Assembly (NCBI GenBank): GCA_037178855.1
Contig: JASJZC010000001.1
Location: 1,922,001-1,986,000 of the forward strand
DNA: 64,000 nucleotides
Reading direction: 5' to 3'
Origin: Oscheius sp. JU75
Lineage: Eukaryota; Nematoda; Chromadorea; Rhabditida; Rhabditidae
Made by a program: the position numbers and the translations under genes
Shown here: one piece after another, positions 10,568 to 20,660 of the stretch
Position numbering within the stretch: the stretch's first letter is position 1
Layout of the letters: each line of letters begins with the position of its first letter
Notes under the pieces: generated by a model
What the model was told of the DNA's origin: nothing
The model's input: only the letters and a program-made list of their open reading frames with translations
The model's database searches: none

Positions 10568-11764
10568 CTAGCGCAGTATATCTCTTCGTTGGTTGAGAAC
10601 AACAATATTGAGCCCAGATACTTGCGAAGATGTCTTCTTGTTTCGTTTGTCTGAAACTTTCAATCGTTTGTGGAAAAACTGAGACCCACATATCCCGACG
10701 ATGAACTCTCGATAGGGTCTTGAAACTATGAGCAGAGTCACAGCCCCCGAGGGCGAACTGCACCCATTTATAAGGAATAGGAACACCGCTATATCAGCCC
10801 TGCTAGACGCCCAAGCAAGCAGCATTAAGTGTAGAAAGAAAAGCGGGATAAGAAAAAATACTTCTGATACTAATATCTGAAAATTTGAAGATAATTTAAA
10901 ACGGATGTGTCGTAGCTGACCTGTGCAATAAGAGTTTTTAGCCAAGTCCTATGCATCGTTTTTGTTTTTTCCGACATATTTTCTTTCTGCTGATTAAGAA
11001 TCCAAAATGAGATACAAGGGCAGATAATTGTGATCATAGCAATTAGGGTTATTCCACTTATGCACAGAAGTACGCACAACGCTTGCCACCAAGTATTTGT
11101 TACATCTATTGCCAACGTCTTTTCCTCGTACAACAACTCGGTAATATTGCCGAACCACTCAGCTTGAAGTCGTTTAGCAGCAGCTTGATCTGTCATCAGT
11201 AGGGAAGGGACCCACATTACTGGAGAGAAAAATATAGGGAACAGATGGTTTCCATATTTGATGAGAAAGCTCACGTAACGATAATATCCTTGTTGGAAGT
11301 TTTTCGAAAACAGTAGTTCCATTCTAATTATGAATAATACAGACACCGATGTTCCAGTAGCTTGAAGTTTTTTTTCCGATTGATAATGTGTGAAGTACAA
11401 CACATACCCGTCAAATTTGCCATAAGTATAACCATTTGCCACAACTCTGGAATACCAATGAAAGAGTAGTACCCTATGGAATAAAATGCTCTATAAGGCA
11501 TAATAATAACTGGAAGAATCAAAACAAGAAGGTGAACTGTATAGAGATGAAAACTGAATCACTTAATTACAGCCCTGGTATAACCCACTATATGATATTC
11601 AGAATGAGTGTTAACTTGTAGTACTTTGTCATCTGCTTAGGGGAATTGAAGGCGACACAGTAGATTGTCAGAGTGACCACCATTACATCAAATATGGTAA
11701 TTATTTTTGACCACATATGAAAAGCTGGTGGATCGGGATCAAAGTAGGGGTTGGGCTGCCACAT
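10568..11764 (-). CDS. Nematode seven-transmembrane chemoreceptor (Srh-like)
   Basis: Four exons on the minus strand, 11764-11589, 11553-11408, 11360-10921 and 10876-10568, give 356 residues with consistent phases. The first helix is followed by FNSPKQMTKYYK, typical of the cytoplasmic turn of Srh/Sri receptors. Further hydrophobic segments lie at about 45-70, 75-95, 130-155, 200-230, 250-275 and 290-315. The end carries INGCSSPSGAVTLLIVSRPYREF, cut short here as SGAVTLLIVSRPYREF; the PYR motif after the last helix is a hallmark of this superfamily. Known relatives are odorant or pheromone receptors on sensory cilia. The start ATG gives MWQPNPYF. It is complete with no frame damage and probably functional. 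Family placement within Srh versus Sri or Str is uncertain. Confidence 0.85.
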
Positions 11765-12173
11765 AGTAAGAAAGAAACTCAAAGTGATAGCGCAAACAGG
11801 TGTTTTAGAAGAGCTCTGAGAAAACGCATGAATAGTAAAGTTGACATTTAAGGTCTAATCAGGGTGGATAAAGATTGTTCTGTTCGTTCGATCGGGGTGT
11901 AAATGTGTCATAACCTATCTCTGAACGTTGAGAGCAACCAATGCTCTTCTGGAGCCTTACTCAAGTATTCCTATTGGCAATGCTACCCCATTCTAGAGCA
12001 TGAGACCAGAAATGGAATTATGCTACGTAGCTCTGTTATAGACAGAGTGAAGTTATTCCTATGAATAGAAAGTCTTTACAGTCTCGGAAATCAAACTTCA
12101 TGAATTCACAAGAGCAACTATTATTCCGAATAGTACAGTCAAGTAGCAGGACAGAATAAGTTTTTTTACTATA
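11765..12173. other. No gene seen; ends in Tc1 target-like TA
   Basis: Non-coding. It finishes with TTTTTTTACTATA immediately before the Tc1 terminus. Confidence 0.5.
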
Positions 12174-12691
12174 CAGTGCGCGTCATAACTATAAAGGCAC
12201 CCCAGTTTTTAGCTGTGGACCCAAAACTACGCATTTAAAAAAAAAATCTGACAATGCCATCTTTTTCTACGGTATTCAAAACCCTTGTAAAAAAATCTAC
12301 AGACCCATCGGATTATCCTTCTGCTCTAGATAAACAAAAAGGTCTCGACGTGTCGAATTCAGAAGCGTCAAAACTATAAAGGCACTAACAAAACAATTCA
12401 TATAAATAGCTTAACTTTAAATGTTTCAGTAGTCGGCGGCTTTTCCGTTGCGGGAGATCAACTGGAGCAGACGGCTGTTCATCGAGAGAGAAAGATTCTT
12501 CAAAGCGATGGGGTTCAGGGTCCTCCAGGCGATAAGAATGGCATTCTTCAGCTCCTGTACAGTTGAGAACTGCTTGCCGCTCTTGTAGACCTCTCTGACG
12601 AGAATTCCCCAGAGATTTTCAATCGGATTGAGATCGGGAGAACAGGCGGGCCGCGGCATAGTGTTGACGTTGTTGTTTTGCAGCCAGAGCC
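12174..12691 (-). mobile_element. Truncated Tc1/mariner-type transposon
   Basis: The left end CAGTGCGCGTCATAACTATA directly follows a TA dinucleotide, the target of this superfamily. A second copy of the motif (GCGTCAAAACTATAAAGGCAC, 12365-12385) lies inside. The pair 12180-12200 and 12365-12385 resembles the IR/DR arrangement, in which each end binds transposase twice. The transposase C-terminus is on the minus strand (12690-12426) and includes SPDLNPIENLWG, the third acidic residue of the DDE/D site. Everything upstream in the gene is missing because the element breaks at 12691, where the 140-base repeat starts. The element cannot move by itself. Confidence 0.85.
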
Positions 12692-12831
12692 TAGTTTTTT
12701 ACTATATAATTATAAAACGAGTAGTGTAACGAAACTTTTTTTTCGTCTTAGATCCTATGGATGGTATGTGTAGGTAGTACTCAACGACTACATACCAAAA
12801 TTACCCGAAAATATTAACTAGCTGAGGTGCG
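12692..12831 (+). repeat. 140-base direct repeat, right copy
   Basis: Second copy of the sequence at 9514-9654. It abuts the broken end of the Tc1 fragment. Confidence 0.8.
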
Positions 12832-13240
12832 TTCAACAAAGGTCCGAAAATTAATTATTCGTTGCCGAGCTACAGCGATTTGTAAATCAAAATTTTTTTT
12901 ACTTTTTCGTTTAAATTTCCCGCCAAAATTCTAAAAGTACGCAAAAGCGCGTCAGTGACATTTTCGTTGCGACAGGCAAGTGCTTTTTTTACGTATATTT
13001 TTTTCGCTACTATTGATATAAACAGACAGCGAGCCAGCCTGAGGGTGAATGATCAGAAACTAATTTTTCGAACAAACGCCATTTCTTAGCCACTTATCCA
13101 TATTTCCGCCTATGCCTATCGCTAATTTTGACTCAAACAGACAGCGAGGGTGTATGGTCCTGCTGCCTTGGGACATCCAAAATTCCCAGTTTCAGTACAG
13201 CTGCCTCTCACCTATGACGGAACTATGACTATGTAGCCCC
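12832..13240. other. No gene seen
   Basis: No coding signal. Contains two copies of ATAAACAGACAGCGAG-like sequence (about 13018 and 13134). Confidence 0.45.
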
Positions 13241-13263
13241 TATATATATATATATATATATAT
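13241..13263. repeat. TA dinucleotide microsatellite
   Basis: An uninterrupted (TA) tract of about 11 units. Confidence 0.95.
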
Positions 13264-13380
13264 GTTGCCTATTGCTGTAACAGCGCTTATCTCTAGTAAA
13301 CATTCACGATTCCCTCTTGGTTCTCCCGTTCGCCTTCAAAACAGTAAGTAGCGCAAGGGGAAGAAAAAGCTTGAAGCTAG

Positions 13381-13452
13381 GCGTGGAATCGAACCGGAGA
13401 TGCATGGGGCACTCGTGCTGGTGGCAACGGCGCTTCTTAGCAATACACTAAC
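13381..13452 (-). tRNA. tRNA-like relic
   Basis: On the minus strand a perfect polymerase III B box (GGTTCGATTCC) is followed by CACGCC. Upstream is a weak A-box/D-arm-like stretch (GTGTATTGCTAAGAAGCG). The acceptor stem does not pair convincingly, so this is probably a tRNA pseudogene or the head of a tRNA-derived short element. Confidence 0.35.
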
Positions 13453-14482
13453 TTTGTCTCTAAAATTTTAAAGCTCTGTAACTTTGTTTGAAGTAGGGGT
13501 CAAAAAATTTTAGTTATCATGTGTCCAAACCTACAATCGGCTACGCACAAACGAACACACATACCCAGACAGACAGCGTTGCGCTTTAAGAGAGAGATGC
13601 AAAGTTGGGAAATGCGGAGTTGTTGATGCAAATCTTTCTTCACTAAAGCGCAGTAGTGTCCGTCCGTCTGTCTTTTTGTCTGTCATGGTGTCCGCACAAT
13701 TGCCTTTCAACACTAATACCCAAAAACTCTGACAAGACATTTCATGTCAAGAAACAAGAGGTCAAGTCAGCTGTGGAGGAAACTGCTACTAGGGAAAGCT
13801 ATACAGCCGCCTGTGATCAATTCTAAGCCAAGGTCAAAGGGCTGCGAAGATGCCGCCGGTAGCTGGTACGAGGAATAGAAGCTGGCATAATTCCGTAAAT
13901 TTTCGGGCATCTCTCCAAGCATGAATTTACTTTTGATGTGTGAGGTAATAGTTTGGGCAGTTGTCTTCCTGTTCATCTGTAGTCTGTCGACACATACAGA
14001 CATCGTTGCGCTTTAGTAAGAGAGAGATGAGAGTAGATGAGGACTCCTCAGCTCTTTTAAAGTAGTCATGCGACTCTTGTAGCTCACAGTGATTACTATG
14101 CAACTCTTGTGAGCACTCTTGTTGTCAACAAGCCGCTTTTGACAGCAGACAAAGAGTCTGAAACACAATTCGTCGATTCGGAAGGTATTTGCCCCCATCA
14201 AGTCGCATTTCGCTCGGCGCTGTCCCAATAGATCACTATGATAAATTGAAAATCGATATGTTGCATCGCAGATCTCTAAGTACATGTCTTGCTCACCCTT
14301 TTCAACAAAACACGATCAAAACTTAGTAATTTTGCAGCAAAATTATAAAATAACTCTGGTAGATCTCTAAGTAACATTCTTATCTACTACAAATATTAAA
14401 CTCAAAGTTACCATATTTATTAATTTTTACATTCACTTTGTATTATTATAAAAAAAGTGACGGCGAAAAAAAAAATTTTGAA
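13453..14482. other. No gene seen
   Basis: No domain or splice structure found on either strand. Two sites contain CAGACAGCGTTGCGCTTTAAG or its close relative (about 13569 and 14000), suggesting an old duplication. Confidence 0.45.
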
Positions 14483-14598
14483 TTGGACAGAAACGGGAAA
14501 ACAGAAAACAGTGCAACAACAGTACAATAAAATTCCATAGTGTCAGAGGTCTATTCTAATGTTTTTGCACTGTTTTGTATTGTCCCGTTTTTGTCCAA
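14483..14598. repeat. Fold-back inverted repeat
   Basis: Arms of 34 bases at 14483-14516 (starts TTGGACAGAAACGGG) and 14565-14598 (ends CCCGTTTTTGTCCAA) are near-perfect reverse complements around a 48-base loop. It could be a small MITE. It lies about 270 bases upstream of the composite cullin-kinase-MSP gene. Confidence 0.75.
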
Positions 14599-14870
14599 TC
14601 CAAACCACCCTTCTTTTTTTTTAATTATAATTGCCATTTATCAATAATTTTTGCCAAATATTCAAAGAATATTTCCTTCTTAGTAACAAAAACGCTTCAG
14701 ACCTTATTTTCATACTATATAAGCGCAGATGCAGTTTATGACATGTTTAAGTGCATAAAACTCTATTTATACATATTTTATTTATTCGTAACCAGAACGG
14801 ACCCCATAACAAAATCGAAATTTTTTGAATCGGCTAACAGTCCTAAAATTCTATGTGAAAGTTTTTCAGA

Positions 14871-17360
14871 ATGCACCCCGGCGGTAAAATTATAATTCGC
14901 AAATTTCCTTTACCCAATGAGGATCAAGTATGGGGGGATCTCAAAACTGGTTTGACTGATCTTTTCAATGGCAAAACCGGGGATCATTTTTTCGAGAATC
15001 ATTACCGGTATGACTCGGCCGTCAGGTTTCTGGATTGTGTTGATTCAGCAATGTTTACATCTTATGCCTACGCTACAATAGAAACGGCCATTTTTATGAA
15101 AGATTGCAACAATTTATAATGGACCATGTTTCTAACATTTTTAAAGTTGGTTTTGAATCAGATTTTCTTTGAACTTTTCATTCAGCAATGCGAAAATATG
15201 GATGGTTTGGAACTTCTTTCTAGCTATGACAAGATCTGGAAGAACTTCCGCCTTAATTCCGAACAAGTAAATTATATTTGTACCTATTTGAACAGAGTCT
15301 ATATTGAACAATTTATTGAGAATGTTAATTCGATACATAAGGTTAGTGGACAATCTTTTTATTAATGTATAAGCTCAGCTTTGCTTTGTAATCTGGAAGG
15401 ACGCTTTCCATCGTACTGAGAGCAGGGTCACAAACGCTATTCTTGACCTGATACATCAAGAACATACTGGAAGCAATATCAATCGTGATATCATAAAAGA
15501 CGTTCTTCAATCATACGGTACGACCTTATTTGCAGCCTTGTTTATTGCATTCCAGTTGAGTTAAATATTCGTGATGATGTCTTTGTTGAATGCTTCGAGG
15601 AGAAGTTCTTGCAAGCAACTACTGACTATTATAGAGTTACTGGGAAGAGTATACCTCGAGTAAAAGAATGCCTGAATACTATCGACAAGTGGGTTACAAA
15701 TAATGCTCGCCGTTATGCGTACTACCTTGACCCTACAACTGAGCCAAAACTTCGAAATATCATGGAAAATATTTTGATAAAGGTATGTTTAAAAGAAAAA
15801 AAATTAAAGTAACTGATCAGCTGAAGCGTATTTGCAGTAGCGAATGGGGAAACGTCCTGTCAGGTGGTAGCGTAAGCATTTTTTTAATACCTTTTTCACA
15901 ACTCATCTTCCAGCTAATTCGCATTAAAAGCTATGAACAATCGAATTTTACCAAAGTCAGTAAACTTTCTAAAGGCGGTCAAGCCGACGTGGAGCTTGTG
16001 ACTGCGCCTGGGCTACCAGTACCAGTAGTCGCCAAGTTGTTCGCTGAGGTGTCTAACGAAGAAGAAGGATTTCTGCAAATGAAGGATGAAATTCGTACGC
16101 TCTTAGCGGTAAAATTCTAACTTTTCCTGTCAGAAGTTTCAATTTAGACGCAATGCAATCCTCACATTGTTTCTCTTTACGGATATATAGTCAAGGAGCA
16201 CAGAATTAAAGGCCTGTTGGTAGAGCATTGCAAAGGAGGCTCCTTGGACTCAGGTAACCTAAAGCATTTGCTACCTTCATTGTTTTCAGTGATTACAAGT
16301 GCTGAGGATTATTCTGAATCATCAATCATTCGCTGGAGTATCCAAGCAGCATGCGGACTAGACTTTATCCACACCAGCAACTCAATTCATCGTGATGTGA
16401 ATCCCTCCAAGTGAGCTTGTCTGTTTTTCCCTAATATCAATTTCAGCATGTTACTCGATGAAAACCACCAACTTTTGAAGATCAGCGATCTCGGAATCGT
16501 AAAAATGGGGACAATCATCTCAGATGTTCTTCACTGTGATAATACCTCGAAGTGCGGAACATTTGGGTATCGCGCTCCTGAAATCATTAACGGAAATGTG
16601 GATACTTGCACTCCAAAAATTGACGTTTTCGGCCTTGGTCGCTCAATATGGAAAATGATTTTCCGCTGCCCTCCTAAAGATACCCTCGATGAAACACTAC
16701 CTATGAAAGTGGCCGTGTCTCCTAAAATTTGGGCTTATGTTCAGAGGTTAGCGTATTTTTTTCAAGAAAGTTTCGTACATAGGATGATGGCACACGACCG
16801 GGATTTGCGTCCAACGATGGCAGAAGTATACACATTTTTTGAAGGACAAGAGCAACCTCCCACACCGACAGATCGCCAGGAATCCAGTCAAGTGCCTCTA
16901 CCCAAAGTCTGAGATAGTAAAAAAAAAGATGCGTATGATTTACTTTCAGAGATACAAACTTGCCGACAAGATTCGTCCAACTAAACAGTCTATTTCTGTT
17001 GAAGACATCATCACCCAGCCCGCTAGCAAGATCATGATCAACGCTCCATTCGATGAAAAACTTACCTCATTTTTCAAACTTACTAACATTTCCGATCATT
17101 GTATTGGATGGACAGCCAAGATCTCTAGCCTTAACCGTTTGGACTTGGACCGCGTTCATGGACGCCTCAGTTCAAATGAGACTACCAGGATTACTATCAG
17201 CTGTGATTTCTTCGCCAATGTCCAGGAAGACATCAGCGCCTGTATCATCATCGAGTGGACAGGCATTCCGCATGACTCTAACGAGCAGTTCTGTCCCGAA
17301 TGGTTTCATGATGCTGGAGTGGTCCGCAAGAAGAAGCTTTGCATCGAATACAATCCGTAG
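14871..17360 (+). CDS. Composite gene: cullin N-terminal repeats, kinase fold, MSP domain
   Basis: Exons read: 14871-15116 (then TAA), 15186-15341, 15379-15517, 15556-15782, 15821-15871, 15914-16108, 16148-16410, 16447-16906 and 16950-17360. From 15186 on they sum to 634 codons with matching phases. Residues up to about 205 match cullin repeats (YICTYLNRVYI, FVIWKDAFHR, QSYVELNIRDD). The neddylation and RING-binding C-terminal half of cullins is absent. A kinase fold follows: a glycine-rich loop (LSKGGQADVEL), VVAKLF with the ATP-site Lys, HRDVNPSN with Asn replacing the catalytic-loop Lys, DLG for DFG, and APE. The last exon is an MSP domain (NAPFDEK, CIEYNP). MSPs are nematode sperm cytoskeletal proteins and hormones. 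AATAAA follows the stop. One transcript is inferred from phase and spacing; a TAA at 15117 interrupts the first exon, so the true start may be downstream or the gene may be decaying. Confidence 0.7.
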
Positions 17361-17911
17361 AGGCTAGAATAAAATAACGTTTGTTTCAAGATGTTGCAGA
17401 GTACAAGATTGTTTTCCCAACGATGGTATGTCAGGAAAAACAGAATAGTTTTAAATAGTTCGTAAGCGACGGCTGTCTTCTTATACTTTGAACTGCTATA
17501 GTTAGTGTAGTTTTCTCAAGTTTGTCTTTACTGCATTCCGATAAATGGTTGCAGTCCAAAAGTCATTAGTTACTTAGGCTTAGGCCTAAGCTAGCACGAG
17601 TTTTGGCTTTTTGTAGTTTTCCGAATAAAATTCCAAACAAACTAAAGTGTTGCACCAAGAACTTTGCTAAGCTACGATTGGTTTAGGTTTTTGAAATTTC
17701 AGTAAAATCAGTTTTCAGATAACTCTGGAAGAAATTGATATTCTATGCACAAAAAAAGAGAATGTACTGCTGGTAAAGTTCCTTTATTTGACTGAGGGTT
17801 TACCTGTTGAACCGAATCAGCGGCTCGAGTTCTATTGGGTTGGTAACTAAGTCTTTTCGCTTTTTCAAATGCAAAAATTTATTGACTTCAAAACAACTTT
17901 TTCATTCGTTG
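17361..17911. other. No gene; telomere-like palindrome inside
   Basis: Non-coding. Two TTAGGC units (the nematode telomere repeat) at 17574-17585 run into their own complement and make the 14-base palindrome GCTTAGGCCTAAGC at 17578-17591. Confidence 0.5.
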
Positions 17912-18026
17912 TAATCACCATTATGGTGTACCACGTCTGCCCATTTCACGAGTAGCTTACGGATGCCACGCTCATAGAACACCTTGGGTTTCGATGCGAA
18001 GAAGTTTGTCAACCAGGTTTTCTGAT
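17912..18026 (-). mobile_element. Mariner transposase C-terminal fragment
   Basis: The minus-strand frame ends at TGA 17914-17912. It encodes about 37 residues that look like the C-terminus of Mos1-type mariner transposases: WLTNFFASKPKVFYERGI, then KLLVKWADVV, then a final NGDY. The frame upstream is shifted and no catalytic DDD segment is recognisable. This is a relic. Confidence 0.7.
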
Positions 18027-19117
18027 GTTTTCATGTCTCACTTGTTCTGGATCATAGAAATACCCCAGAAAGGTTTGTTCTGCTTCTTGACGCTGTCGAC
18101 GTTTTTCCTCCAAACGTTCGCCTTGTTCCATGTTCACTTTTTCAGGACCTATAACCAAACGGAAGTTAATACTTTTTTTCGACTGCATATGATAATAGAT
18201 GAGCAGCGATTCAAATTCCAAAGTACTATTTGTCTCTTCACAGAACATTTCACAGGCTCTCTACAATAAAGTCCCTGGTTTCGGCTCGACATAACTCCGG
18301 GAAAAAGTTGCGCACAACAAAAGGCAGAGCTGGTACCAATCTCAACAAGTATAAAAGGGCATGGGTGCACTTTGCATCTTTGTTTTCTCTCTAAAAGCGT
18401 GTAAAAACATAAGTTTACTAGAAAACTTCCCGGTCTTATGGTATGCTCTAAAAACTCCATAGTTGTATTGAAGATAGAATAGAATAGAATATTCATTTGT
18501 CCAGATGGATAAAACATTGGTTATATACAATATGATGGGGAAAGGGATTGAGGAGTAGCAGAGGGTATCAGGAATTGACTTACAGGAATAATATAGTTTG
18601 AAACACTCGAGGCTGTGCCTACATACCGGGACGTCTAGTCTAAATTAAAAACACAATATTCATGTGTTTTCTGCTTCCTTTTTGTAATTCCGACCTCATT
18701 TTTTTTTTCGAATTTTGCGTGCGTAACCTTTACAACGTGACAATCACCATCTTTCTGGCCACGGTCCGTCGCAGTGTAATGGACGTACTTAATTAGGCCT
18801 ACAACCTTCGAACAGCTTCAATGGGCCGGAGAGCAATCCGGCAAGGATAAATAGCCGCAACACAATTCAAAACAGTACAACCAGACACTTTTAGTCATAC
18901 TGTGATTTTCAGAAGTTGTCCTAATCTAATCTTCTTACAGTATACCCCTACAGTATATTTTTATTTCTCAATAAAGGAATCATTTATTAGAGATCATAAG
19001 AGTCGATAGTTGGCACTAAAGGCCCCATCCGAAACCGAATTAGGGATCAGTCGTCGGGCTGACTCCACACATTTGTGAGAGATCACGTGGAGAGTCATCT
19101 AAAGAATCATTAGAGGG
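18027..19117. other. No gene seen
   Basis: Minus-strand frames at 18009-18530 have mixed composition without a domain and may be the eroded body of the mariner relic. The rest is non-coding. Confidence 0.4.
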
Positions 19118-19932
19118 TCACGTACACTGACTGACCATTCTGGTCTCTTTGTTGCAGACGGTACAGAAACTTTTCTCGTTGATGTCGCTGGTGTCGAAGG
19201 AGTAAAAGGAGCGGGTGAGCTTGGACCGTGGCTTCGGAGTCAAGAGCTCTTCCTTTTCTTCGTTCTGAAAACAGTATTTTGTCTCACTATATCTCTCGGT
19301 CTTTCTATCTCCCTGTCTTCCTGTCTCTCTGTCGTTCTGTCTCTCTGTATCCCTGTCTCTCTGTCTCTGTGTTTCTCTGTATCTGTGTATATATGTCTCC
19401 CTCTGTTCTTCACATAACCTACCGTAGTCAGATGCAGGAACGCAGTCGACCGACTCGAAACGACTCTATACGTTCTCTTCCTACAATCAAATGAGTTCGA
19501 GGAGACAGATTTGGACATGGTGGCTGTCCCCAAAGTTGTCTGTTCCTGTTGCCAAGATTGCTCTTCTTCCAGAGCCACACAGGTCATGCTCCTCCTTCGA
19601 ATTATGAGATCTTCTCCGCGCTCGTCGCGCTCAATCTTGAGGCGTATCTGTCCAGTGCGTTGAACTGAACATCTGAGAATTCCGGCAGCCTGTTCTGAGG
19701 TCAGTCCACTGAGTCTTCTCTCTCCACAGGCAACGATCTTGTCTCCCTGTTTCAGGTATCCACTCTGGAAACCCATTCTTTACTACATATCTTTCTCTTT
19801 CCTTCTCTGTCTCTCTGTCCTTACCTGTCCCGACTTCTCCTCCACCTGATCCACAAAAATACCACTATTCCTGCTCCCAATGATTCTAAATGCCAGTCCT
19901 CCTGCAAACTGCTGATCCTTATCCAGTGTAAC
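19118..19932 (-). CDS. PDZ-domain protein, C-terminal exons
   Basis: Three phase-0 exons on the minus strand: 19932-19825, 19764-19423 and 19264-19118 (stop TGA 19120-19118). The first two form one PDZ domain: a GLAF carboxylate-binding loop in FAGGLAFRIIG, then SGIFVDQVEEKSGQ, SGYLKQGDKI and EQAAGILR. The tail is Ser-rich and ends with FCTVCNKE, a CxxC pair. PDZ domains bind C-terminal peptides and organise membrane complexes; the partner is unknown. Earlier exons are not fixed. Candidates are 20630-20520 (an Arg/Ser-rich EKRNARRRVSSHSSSR segment) and 22130-22092 (MLLVRRLFATVSE). I do not recognise the orthologue. Confidence 0.75.
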
Positions 19933-20262
19933 CTAAAGTATCTATTATGACTGAAGAGTAGAGTGATGTTTGACTAGGGATCTCCAATTTCCAGTGGCAA
20001 AAATTTCATTCTCACACTGCCCAAAGTCCAGAAAGGTCTCGAGGGAGATTGGAGTCTTGAGCTCCCGAAAATGACGGCTCTGGTTTCGTTTTTCGACTCG
20101 CGTGACTCATTACGTTTCAACACTTTACGTGATGGTCATGGAACACGTTCAGTGGGCAGAATCATGTGAGAAAATGTGGCAAGAACCAAATCCTCTACCC
20201 TGCCAGACAAACAAAACGGGCATATTGTTGTAGACAGATCTAAGCTAGGGATATAACTCTGC

Positions 20263-20329
20263 TCACATGGCTAAGTGGCTAAAGTTTTTGTCTACAAGCA
20301 GAGATCCCGGGTTCGATCCCCTAATGTGT
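20263..20329 (+). tRNA. tRNA-like element with both pol III boxes
   Basis: A box TGGCTAAGTGGC (20268-20279) and B box GGGTTCGATCCC (20309-20320) are spaced as in a tRNA, and short outer arms CACAT/ATGTG can pair. The anticodon arm (GTCTACA region) does not give a clean 5-pair stem. It is either a divergent tRNA or a tRNA-derived element; the GTCTACA string recurs in the relic near 63.6 kb. Confidence 0.45.
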
Positions 20330-20660
20330 TTCTACACTTTTTTTGTCTCTTTGTTGATCGACAAAGAGACAAAAAATCTCTCCCTGTAACTAAAACATGC
20401 CTCAAATTCAGTTTTCTCCTGTGACGTCGATGGTCTCCAGTCTATTGTCAGCAGATCAGAAGGCTGAAAGCTTTGTTTCCTGGGCAACAAAGAAACGAAC
20501 CTTTCGCTCGACAGGAGCCAAAGCTACCGTATCCATCAGATGATAGTCGGGAGGAAGAGTGGGACGAGACTCTACGACGAGCATTGCGTTTTTCCTGAGT
20601 GAGCGGCATGAATAATAAATGAGTGAGGAGGGCAATAGCAAGAAGAGATAGGCCTCTCAA

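Noticed and set aside
18009-18530. Minus-strand frames upstream of the mariner fragment as an intact transposase
   Set aside because: No DDD/DDE motifs or helix-turn-helix region visible, and the frame shifts before the C-terminal match.
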